A DNA stretch of 64,000 nt, from the NCBI GenBank assembly GCA_963755375.1, contig CAVWKG010000003.1, forward strand, positions 310,001 through 374,000. The letters run 5' to 3'. Positions 8,401 to 14,493 of the stretch are shown here, piece by piece. Below the pieces are notes generated by a model. That model saw nothing but the letters and a program-made list of their open reading frames with translations, was not told the origin of the DNA and did no database searches. This DNA comes from Bog-473 sp963755375. GTDB lineage: Bacteria; Actinomycetota; Acidimicrobiia; Acidimicrobiales; RAAP-2. The translations under genes and the position numbers were made by a program. Within the stretch, counting starts at the first letter, position 1. Each line of letters opens with the position of its first letter.

Positions 8401-9884
8401 TCTTCTCCTGCCTCGCGCCCGTGACCGCCCCTGTCGATCACGCCATGGGTCCCTGAGCGGATCGCCTCTACCCGGCTGTGCACCGTCCCGTCGGCGAAAC
8501 GCGTCACGATCTCCTGCTTTTCGGTCAGCCCGTTTGCGCCGCGCACCAGCTGTCCGTCGCTCGTGAGCGTCAGGCTGTAGCCCCGCTCGAGCTGCCGGTC
8601 GACGTCGAACGCGGCGACGAGCCTCCGCCAGGACTGCACGCGCTCGTCCTGATGTCCGACATGGCCAAGGCTCAGCGGTCCGAGCCGCGCCGCGTGGGCG
8701 CGGACCCGCACCGCGCAGGTCTCGAGCCGGTCGGGCGCCGCTCGTCCGAGACTCGACCCTTTTCTCGCCAGGCGCTCCCGATGCACCCGGAGCTGCTGCC
8801 GCGCCGCCGCGGTCAGGCGACCGCGCGCTCGGGTGTCGCGGGATTGGGCATCACCGAGATAGTCCGGAACGCGATGGGCCAGCAATGCGGCGGGCTCCGC
8901 CACATGCGCCGTCCACCACTGCCCAGTCGCCATCACGATCTGCTGCCCGCATTCGGTCGGTGTGATGCAGGCACGCGCCGCGACGATGTCGGCCACCGTC
9001 TCGTCTCCGGTGTGCCCGATCCCCGTGAAGACCGGTTTGGCCGAGCCCGCCAGCGCCCGGGCGACGACCTCCGCCTCGAAGGCGGCCAGGTCCGCTCGTG
9101 CTCCCCCGCCGCGCACCACCGCGATCACGTCACAGTCGCTCCGGCTGAGCACGGTGAGGGCCCGGGCGATCGACGCCGGCGCACCGGGTCCCTGCACCCT
9201 GACCGGCACGTGCGAGACGCGGAATCCGAACCCCGAACCTGTCAGCTGACCGAGGAAGTCCCGACAGCCCTCCGTGCCGGGGCTGGCGACCAGCCCGACG
9301 CGCAGCGCCACCTCGGGGAGCGGCAGCGCGGCATTGCGCCGAAGCAGGCCCTCGGATTCGAGCGTGCGGAGGAGTTGCGTGCGTTGGGCCGCGAGGCGCC
9401 CGAGCAACGCGGTCACGTCCACTTCGGCGAGGATGAGACTGATTTCGCCCTTCGCCCGGTAGAGGTCGAGCGAGCCGCGCAGGACCACCACCATCCCCTC
9501 GGCGAGCTCGATACCCTCCTTGGCCAGCCCGTGGCGCAGGGGCGCCCACGAGCTACGCCAGCACTTCACGTTCAGCGTCGGCACGCCGCCTCGGCTCCGC
9601 TCGCGCCGGGCGCCGTCGTCCTCGGGGTCGACCAGGCTCATGTAGAGATGGCCCGATCGGTGGTCCGAGACATGCTGGATCTCGCCTTTGACCCACAGAT
9701 GCCGGTTCCGGGGAAAGACCTGGTTCAGTGCCCTCTCGACCTGGTCGTAGAGGCCCCCGATGGAGTGCACTCCTCGGCGGTCCTCCGGGTCGGCGGCGTC
9801 TGGTCCGGCCGCGCTCTCAGGGCCGGCATCATCGGGCAGAGCCTCGGGGTCGAAGAGCTGACGTGCGCCGGACACCGACGACAC
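8397..9884 (-). CDS. xseA: Exodeoxyribonuclease VII large subunit
   Basis: The protein of about 495 residues has an N-terminal OB-fold region (HLWVKGEIQHVSDHRSGHLY) and the catalytic-domain signature VRGGGARADLAAFE followed by FTGIGHTGDETVAD and ACITPTECGQQIV. A long helical C-terminal arm binds XseB. It degrades single-stranded DNA in repair and recombination. GTG at 9884 is used; GTG at 9875 is equally possible. The open frame continues upstream into rnpB on the other strand, and that part is not coding. It is divergent from rnpB with about 60 bp between them. Confidence 0.92.
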   Translation of the reverse strand: MSSVSGARQLFDPEALPDDAGPESAAGPDAADPEDRRGVHSIGGLYDQVERALNQVFPRNRHLWVKGEIQHVSDHRSGHLYMSLVDPEDDGARRERSRGGVPTLNVKCWRSSWAPLRHGLAKEGIELAEGMVVVLRGSLDLYRAKGEISLILAEVDVTALLGRLAAQRTQLLRTLESEGLLRRNAALPLPEVALRVGLVASPGTEGCRDFLGQLTGSGFGFRVSHVPVRVQGPGAPASIARALTVLSRSDCDVIAVVRGGGARADLAAFEAEVVARALAGSAKPVFTGIGHTGDETVADIVAARACITPTECGQQIVMATGQWWTAHVAEPAALLAHRVPDYLGDAQSRDTRARGRLTAAARQQLRVHRERLARKGSSLGRAAPDRLETCAVRVRAHAARLGPLSLGHVGHQDERVQSWRRLVAAFDVDRQLERGYSLTLTSDGQLVRGANGLTEKQEIVTRFADGTVHSRVEAIRSGTHGVIDRGGHGREAGEE

Positions 9885-9944
9885 CCTAGTGATGCGCTGT
9901 GCGGTCACCTTCACAGGCCCTGAGGTGGCAGAATCGCAGGTGAC

Positions 9945-10318
<374 letters not shown>

Positions 10319-10343
10319 GTCAACCAGGGAGGATGTGGTGCTG

Positions 10344-10360
10344 TCCCTATTCCATCCCTA
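10344..10360 (+). repeat. Paired TCCCTA direct repeats next to left boundary
   Basis: Two TCCCTA hexamers start 11 bp apart, about one helical turn, followed by GTAA. The same arrangement recurs at 14236-14252 near the right boundary. It could be arm-type recombinase or accessory protein sites; no integrase gene is present to support this. Confidence 0.35.
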
Positions 10361-10409
10361 GTAAACTGACTTACCGAACCTGTGTTCAGGCGCGCGACTC
10401 GGGCACCGA

Positions 10410-10554
10410 CTACGGGAATGCCTCATCGGGCCAGAAGGCGTCGCAACAGAGCTGGACGCACTCGTCGCAGATCCACACGTTCGGGCCGGCGATGATTCGG
10501 ACGGCCGTCTTGGCCCTTGCCGCAAAAGCTGCAGTCGGTTCTCTTTCTCGCCAT
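10410..10554 (-). pseudogene. Stand-alone ClpX-type C4 zinc-finger protein, frameshifted
   Basis: From ATG at 10554 the frame reads MARKRTDCSFCGKGQD, matching the start of the ClpX N-terminal zinc-binding domain. After a one-base shift it continues RIIAGPNVWICDECVQLC and ends CDAFWPDEAFP with TAG at 10410. Together the two pieces hold the expected CxxC...CxxC. Removing one base in a GACGGCC context restores a 47-residue protein with only the zinc domain, without the AAA ATPase. Such mini-proteins may act as adaptors or decoys for substrate recognition, which is inference. The break may be real decay or a sequencing error. Confidence 0.68.
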
Positions 10555-10633
10555 CAAGCCCGAGCGTACGCGAACACGCCCCGCCACCGCGGGGTCGCTC
10601 GGGACCTTAAGGGTGGTTTTGAACTAGATGCGA

Positions 10634-10798
10634 TTACCACCGATAGAAGCGATGGCTCCCGGCATTTTCACCCCGGCCGAGGGCAAACCCCACGATCCAA
10701 ACCACGAGAAAAATGGCTGCAGCAATCCACAAAAGATGTACGGCGAACCCTGCGCCGAAAAGAATCAAGACAAGCAGCAACGCGAGTACCAGCACCAT
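10634..10798 (-). CDS. Small hydrophobic membrane protein
   Basis: The 54-residue protein starts at ATG 10798 with TGGAGG about 8 bases upstream. It consists almost entirely of two membrane segments (MVLVLALLLVLILFGAGF and HLLWIAAAIFLVVWIVGF) followed by ALGRGEN and a short polar tail. This matches a family of small actinobacterial hydrophobic proteins often found among stress genes. The role is unknown; it is probably an inner-membrane protein. A longer start at 10843 is less likely. Confidence 0.7.
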   Translation of the reverse strand: MVLVLALLLVLILFGAGFAVHLLWIAAAIFLVVWIVGFALGRGENAGSHRFYRW

Positions 10799-10851
10799 CG
10801 AAACAGCCTCCAAATATTGACTCCGGATCTGCGGGAGCGACAACTACATAC

Positions 10852-10888
10852 CCATTGGGCACGACCTCAAAATCACCCGTTAGGGTGA
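10852..10888 (-). promoter_or_regulatory. Conserved leader element with hairpin, copy 1
   Basis: Bases 10852-10878 match 12444-12470 at 25 of 27 positions. On the minus strand this copy carries a perfect hairpin TCACCC-TAAC-GGGTGA (10873-10888) followed by the shared GGGTGATTTTGAGG. It lies about 55 bp upstream of the small membrane protein gene; the second copy precedes another short reading frame. The shared position before small genes suggests a promoter or RNA leader element. The rest of 10799-11159 holds no gene I can support. Confidence 0.35.
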
Positions 10889-11159
10889 TGTGAATGGAGT
10901 TTTGGCGCGCGGCGAACCGACGCGCCGAAGCGGCCGCTACAAACCGGAACGGTCAGTTCGGCGCTTCGCCGTGTCCGTTGACTCAGGCTCTGAATAAACC
11001 GCAGGTCCGACAACGGTGTTTTTCGCACCCGTTGTTTGTCCCATAGACCGCCTTTAAAATGGTTGAACAAGGAACTGTCCGCATTGGCCTGCAGCCCGCG
11101 CCGGCCGTCCTGCTGGAAACTCCAAACGTCTGGAGCCCAGATAGTGCAGGGAGCCGCCC

Positions 11160-11471
11160 ATGACGAAAGAATCGGAGTCCAAAGCTAAGCGGGCCGAGAG
11201 CGTACGGCGTCAGAAGGCCGGTGAAGATGCGCCTGAAGAGGCCAATCCCGAGAGTCTGGTGGGCCCAACCGGCGGCAGCCCAGGGGAGCAGCCTCCCGAG
11301 GGCGTTGGCGAGAGTGTCGCCCGTCGGGGAGAGGACATGATCGAGCACGAGGGCAAAGAGGCAGGGCGCCACGACACGGGCACCGATGATTCAGAGGCCG
11401 GACGGCCTACCGGGGAATCAACCGCGCGCGATCGCACGGGAGTAGACCCACAAGAAGGAACAGGGGGGTAG
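11160..11471 (+). CDS. Hydrophilic, disordered stress-type protein
   Basis: The 103-residue, highly charged, Cys-free protein starts at ATG with GGGAG six bases upstream. It contains ESVARRGEDMIEHEGKEAGR followed by HDTGTDDSEAGRP and TARDRTGVDPQ, a pattern I recognise from short uncharacterised actinobacterial proteins. It has no predicted fold or membrane segment. It is the only plus-strand gene in the islet, and its composition is similar to hydrophilin or stress proteins. Function unknown. Confidence 0.68.
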   Translation: MTKESESKAKRAESVRRQKAGEDAPEEANPESLVGPTGGSPGEQPPEGVGESVARRGEDMIEHEGKEAGRHDTGTDDSEAGRPTGESTARDRTGVDPQEGTGG

Positions 11472-11509
11472 TTTCGGGAGTGAGTACAGCCGTCGCACTC
11501 TGCCTCTGC

Positions 11510-11821
11510 TCAGGAGACGGGACTGCGAACGACGTCCTCGCCGAAGCGACCGAGGCAGGTCTGGCAGCGACGATCTTCGGGGGTCTCACTCCACGGGCGT
11601 CGCTCCCATCCTTGTGACATGAACAGTCCGCACCACGTGAGCGCTCGCTCCGCATCAATGATGTGCCACCAAGAGGCATCCACTCGCATCCGGATCAGGA
11701 TCGCCTCGGGATCTATGTCGACGTACGGAGCCGTCACGTTCCCAGGATTGCCCGTCAATATGAGCGCCCAAACTCCCCGCAGACGCGTCAGACCCTCGAG
11801 GTGGTCGGGACAGGCCCACAC
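11510..11821 (-). CDS. Conserved hypothetical, possible Zn-binding; N-terminus interrupted
   Basis: The 103-residue frame begins at GTG with WACPDHLEGL and ends with ERRPWSETPEDRRCQTCLGR. It has cysteines near residues 4, 64, 85 and 88, including CxxC. Just upstream, in the same frame, the DNA encodes RWFSPSGNRW followed by TGA. The paralogous copy at 12355-12432 reads RWFFPKGDRWFRVWACPDH, so the true N-terminus has probably been cut by a stop codon. Function unknown. Confidence 0.55.
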   Translation of the reverse strand: MWACPDHLEGLTRLRGVWALILTGNPGNVTAPYVDIDPEAILIRMRVDASWWHIIDAERALTWCGLFMSQGWERRPWSETPEDRRCQTCLGRFGEDVVRSPVS

Positions 11822-11862
11822 CCGTCACCAGCGGTTGCCTGAGGGGCTAAACCACCGACCCG
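11793..11862 (-). repeat. About 70-bp repeat, copy 1 (RWF...WACPDHLEG module)
   Basis: Bases 11793-11862 match 12359-12427 with one gap and scattered substitutions. Both encode, on the minus strand, an aromatic-rich segment ending VWACPDHLEG. This is a duplicated protein-coding module rather than a mobile repeat. Confidence 0.7.
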
Positions 11863-11932
11863 TCCATGAGGGGGTTCGGTCGGTGCGTGAGGGGCTCTCA
11901 GGCCCGAGCGCGGCGGCGGGTGGCGGAGCGGC

Positions 11933-12109
11933 TCAGGTGCCTGCCCGGTGCTCCTGAACCGATCTGACCCAGCCATACAAGTGCTCCCCTGCATCAACGA
12001 CCCTCGGGTCGGTGGTGTTGTTGGCGTACAACCCGAACCTGAACTCCATGATGTTGCTGAGGTGTATCAACGCGTCCTCTATTCCGGTGATGCGCTCTTC
12101 ATTTGTCAT
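11933..12109 (-). CDS. Small hypothetical helical protein
   Basis: The 58-residue frame from ATG 12109 reads MTNEERITGIEDALIHLSN and then IMEFRFGLYANN, an amphipathic helix, with a polar tail. No family recognised. A GTG at 12139, ten bases after the YqaE-like stop, is an alternative start and would put it in the same transcript. No clear ribosome site is seen, so confidence is moderate. Confidence 0.45.
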   Translation of the reverse strand: MTNEERITGIEDALIHLSNIMEFRFGLYANNTTDPRVVDAGEHLYGWVRSVQEHRAGT

Positions 12110-12148
12110 GGGGCGACGGTAGCGGGGCTTGTCGCCCACGGTGACTTG

Positions 12149-12310
12149 TCAGTCCTTGACCACCTGGTAGATGCCATAGATAACACCCGGGATGTGACCG
12201 AGCAGCTGCAGAAGGAAGGCCCAGAGCACTTCGATGCACGGACCTTTTTTAATGAGGACCGCAAGGAAGGGCAGTATCAGACACAGCAGTACAAGCAAGA
12301 CTTTGACCAT
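12149..12310 (-). CDS. YqaE/Pmp3 (UPF0057) family membrane protein
   Basis: The frame is 53 residues: a first membrane helix LLVLLCLILPFLAVLI, the Pmp3 hallmark KKGPCIEVLWAFLLQ, then GHIPGVIYGIYQVVKD with the second helix. Length and topology match the Pmp3 family, small hydrophobic proteins that modulate membrane potential and are induced by salt, cold or other stress in many organisms. It lies between a short frame (12355-12432) and a small helical protein on the same strand. Confidence 0.85.
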   Translation of the reverse strand: MVKVLLVLLCLILPFLAVLIKKGPCIEVLWAFLLQLLGHIPGVIYGIYQVVKD

Positions 12311-12354
12311 CGCCGCAAGCTACCGCGACCGCCGCCCGAAATCCTGCAGGCCGG

Positions 12355-12432
12355 TCAGCCCTCGAGGTGGTCGGGACAGGCCCAGACCCGGAACCAGCGG
12401 TCACCCTTGGGAAAGAACCACCGTCCGCTCAC
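12355..12432 (-). pseudogene. Second copy of RWF...WACPDHLEG mini-protein, truncated
   Basis: From GTG 12432 the frame reads VSGRWFFPKGDRWFRVWACP and DHLEG, then stops after 25 residues. Relative to the copy at 11.8 kb, one base is missing right after GAGGGC. Restoring it would extend the protein by LTGLQDFGRRSR to a TAG about ten bases before the YqaE-like ATG. Either a natural micro-protein or another indel. Function unknown. Confidence 0.4.
12359..12427 (-). repeat. About 70-bp repeat, copy 2
   Basis: Partner of 11793-11862, same orientation, 566 bp apart. It keeps the intact RWFRVWACPDHLEG coding stretch but lacks one base at its end. Confidence 0.7.
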
Positions 12433-12443
12433 CAAGATCTATG

Positions 12444-12480
12444 CCATTGGGCGCGCCCTCAAAATCACCCAATCGGTTGA
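12444..12480 (-). promoter_or_regulatory. Conserved leader element, copy 2
   Basis: Partner of 10852-10888. The hairpin stem here is CAACC-GATT-GGGTG with one mismatch, and the following GGGTGATTTTGAGG is identical. It lies about a dozen bases upstream of the 25-residue frame. The stem is partly conserved through a different sequence, hinting at structure. The 12481-12654 stretch holds nothing I recognise. Confidence 0.3.
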
Positions 12481-12654
12481 TTGCAGATGTGGCGCGCAGA
12501 GGGTCCCCGACCGACGCCAGGGCCGCAACGCTCGGGACGAGAGGTTGGCACACCCGCCCGAGCCAAATCTACCCCTCGGACAGGACATCCCAACCGAGGG
12601 CCGGGACGGGCGGGGGCGGTCCTTCCGACCCCCTCGAAGTTTTCCCGCTCCGTG

Positions 12655-13017
12655 CTACGGAGCGCGCCTCGGTCGGATGTTGAAGTAATCGTCGAGACCG
12701 GTGATTTGGAACAGCCGCCGTAAATCACGCGACGGGCGGAAGATGATTAGCTCGCCCTTCATTGATTCCATGCGCTTGTGCTCCGTGACGAGAACGGACA
12801 GGCCAGTCGAATCCATGAAGGTGACCTCAGCTAAGTTCAAAGCGACGTGACAGACGCCTTCGTGCGCTAATGCGGCCAGCTCCTCGTAGAGCTGTCCGAC
12901 GGTGGAAACGTCGACTTCGCCGGCAAGCATGACCAAGGCGTGCGTCTCCACGCGTCGAATCTCGGTCTCAAGGAGGTCCGCTGCACCGAACTCTTCGCGG
13001 GATATCAGGAGAGCCAT
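12655..13017 (-). CDS. STAS-domain anti-sigma factor antagonist
   Basis: The 120-residue protein has the STAS fold: beta strand ALVMLAGEVDVSTV, helix, then NLAEVTFMDSTGLSVL with the phosphorylatable serine in the DSTGL motif, and a C-terminal ITGLDDYFNI helix. Family members bind and sequester an anti-sigma kinase when dephosphorylated, releasing an alternative sigma factor. No partner kinase or sigma gene is present in this window. It sits within the rnpB-flanked islet, consistent with a stress-related cargo. Confidence 0.9.
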   Translation of the reverse strand: MALLISREEFGAADLLETEIRRVETHALVMLAGEVDVSTVGQLYEELAALAHEGVCHVALNLAEVTFMDSTGLSVLVTEHKRMESMKGELIIFRPSRDLRRLFQITGLDDYFNIRPRRAP

Positions 13018-13114
13018 GGTGGACGCATTTCCTCTTTACATTGAGGCGTACTCACCCGACGACCGCTGTCGTGCAGTTGAGGCTGTTGGTTCAATCTGAA
13101 TAAGGCGCCCAACC

Positions 13115-13255
13115 CTACCTACAGTTGCCGGTCGTGATCATCTGCCAGCACTGGCCCGGCTGGGCGACGAAGCCGGGGCAGGGGTCGCCGGGCTGGGGCA
13201 TCGGGGTCAGGGCCGAGGGTAGACCGGTGTAAAGACCGTGGGCACAACGGGACAT
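13115..13255 (-). CDS. Small Cys-containing hypothetical protein
   Basis: The 46-residue frame from ATG 13255 contains CAHGLYTGLPS, DPCPGFVAQPGQCWQM and a final NC pair: four cysteines and a His. It starts 14 bases after the stop of the 13269-13634 gene, with GAGGA about 10 bases upstream, so it looks operonic. No family is recognised, and a chance frame cannot be excluded. Confidence 0.35.
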   Translation of the reverse strand: MSRCAHGLYTGLPSALTPMPQPGDPCPGFVAQPGQCWQMITTGNCR

Positions 13256-13268
13256 CCGAGGCTCGTCC

Positions 13269-13634
13269 TCAGCTATCAAGCTTCTTCGCAAGGATTCCGG
13301 CGCAGGCCTCGACATGATGGTCGCCTTGCTCCAACAGCGTGGCGCAGGCCCTCGATCGAACCTGTTGCTGATCTTCGTCCGCATCAGCCAGGCTCCGGAA
13401 GGCAACTGCGGCGTTCCGGTAGACACCCGCGCCCGCCCCAAGCTCCGCAGCTGCTCTTCGCAAACCCTTCGGCGCCTGCGAACCGCTGAGCCACTTAGTG
13501 ATGCCGGCGCAGACAGTGACGACCTGTGATGCAACTGAGTCGACTAGCTGAGGCGGCGGATCAAGGTCCGTCTCGAACACCATCTGGAGACGCTCGACCG
13601 CAACGCGAATGGCTGCTATGTGCTCGTTGGCCAT
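13269..13634 (-). CDS. Hypothetical all-helical protein
   Basis: The 121-residue frame from ATG 13634 (MANEHIAAIRVAVERLQMVF) is rich in Ala and Leu helices, with KGLRRAAAELGAGAGVYRNA and a C-terminal HHVEACAGILAKKLDS. No domain recognised; it looks like a small soluble helical bundle. A start at 13679 directly after a GGGTATATACCC palindrome is the alternative. Confidence 0.55.
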   Translation of the reverse strand: MANEHIAAIRVAVERLQMVFETDLDPPPQLVDSVASQVVTVCAGITKWLSGSQAPKGLRRAAAELGAGAGVYRNAAVAFRSLADADEDQQQVRSRACATLLEQGDHHVEACAGILAKKLDS

Positions 13635-13682
13635 CGACGCCCACCGGCGCTTCGTGGCTAGATGGGAATCCCCGGACATGTC

Positions 13683-13694
13683 GGGTATATACCC
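13683..13694. promoter_or_regulatory. Perfect 12-bp palindrome upstream of hypothetical gene
   Basis: GGGTATATACCC lies 49 bp upstream of the ATG at 13634 and 4 bp upstream of the alternative start at 13679. It may be an operator or an AT-rich promoter core in otherwise GC-rich DNA. Confidence 0.25.
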
Positions 13695-13833
13695 AGGTCA
13701 TTGGGTTAGTTCACCGAACCGTCACAAGCCGTTCACAGTCAGGCAACTGTTCGCCCTGCTTGGGACTGAACCGAAACCAGCTCGATGTTCAGATCCCGGA
13801 GCGCCGGGAGCTGCGGGGACAGCGGGTGATGGC

Positions 13834-14118
13834 TTAGTCGCTCCCAGGAGCCAGCAACCAGGTTGCTATTTGGTCATCTGGGCCGGGGATTTCGGAGCGA
13901 CTCACGTCCCAGCCGAGGCCTCCGAGCAGCCGCTCGAAGTAGTCGATCACCGCCTCGTCATCTGTGATCCCAGGATCACCGATCTGGTCCTCTGTGAAGA
14001 GACTGAAGGACTCAGTGCCATCGCCCTCCAAGGACAGGTACACGGTGTGCTCTTCCAGCCTTTTTGCGATTGCTCGGTTGGCGACGGGGTCGTAGGTGAA
14101 TGGAGGGACACCTGCCAT
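13834..14118 (-). CDS. Hypothetical acidic protein
   Basis: The 94-residue frame from ATG 14118 reads MAGVPPFTYDPVANRAIAKR, then LEEHTVYLSLEGDG, and AVIDYFERLLGGLGWDVSRS near the C-terminus. It is acidic and soluble with no cysteines. No family recognised. A GTG at 14145 would add nine residues. Codon use is GC-rich at third positions, supporting a real gene. Confidence 0.55.
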   Translation of the reverse strand: MAGVPPFTYDPVANRAIAKRLEEHTVYLSLEGDGTESFSLFTEDQIGDPGITDDEAVIDYFERLLGGLGWDVSRSEIPGPDDQIATWLLAPGSD

Positions 14119-14235
14119 GTGGAGAGCGTAGGCGGCGGACCTCACCGGATACTGGGGCGGGACTGACGATCGAGAGAGGCGGGAGATGCGGCGGGCACGA
14201 GTGGCCTGAAGATCCCGTTCTGTCCGGGACGTCTA

Positions 14236-14252
14236 TCCCTAATCCATCCCTA
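14236..14252 (+). repeat. Paired TCCCTA direct repeats next to right boundary
   Basis: The same two hexamers at the same 11-bp spacing as 10344-10360, followed by CTAA. About 105 bp before the right 33-bp repeat. Nothing else is recognised in 14146-14356. Confidence 0.35.
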
Positions 14253-14356
14253 CTAACGACGCCCTTTTCTCGTGCCTGCTAGGGAGACCGGACCGTATCT
14301 CCCCAGGTCAGCGCCACGTCACGCGCTCTGACACTCCCCCACTCGCCCACCTAGCT

Positions 14357-14389
14357 GAATCCCGCCTACAGGCCGGCTCACCGTCAACC
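14357..14389 (+). repeat. Right copy of 33-bp direct repeat (candidate attR)
   Basis: A perfect 33-base match to the rnpB 3' end at 10293-10325, same orientation, without the rest of rnpB. It marks the right boundary of a 4.06-kb segment and would regenerate rnpB on excision. Confidence 0.75.
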
Positions 14390-14493
14390 CTTGCCATGCC
14401 GTCATGTAAATCATGGCCCGAATCGGACCACGTGACTGGGCGTCAGCGATCCGCGTTTGCGGGGCGCCAAGCGACCGTGAACACGGCGACAAG

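Noticed and set aside
10320..14356. Integrase or transposase within the islet
   Set aside because: None of the frames on either strand shows recombinase motifs, so no mobility gene is claimed.
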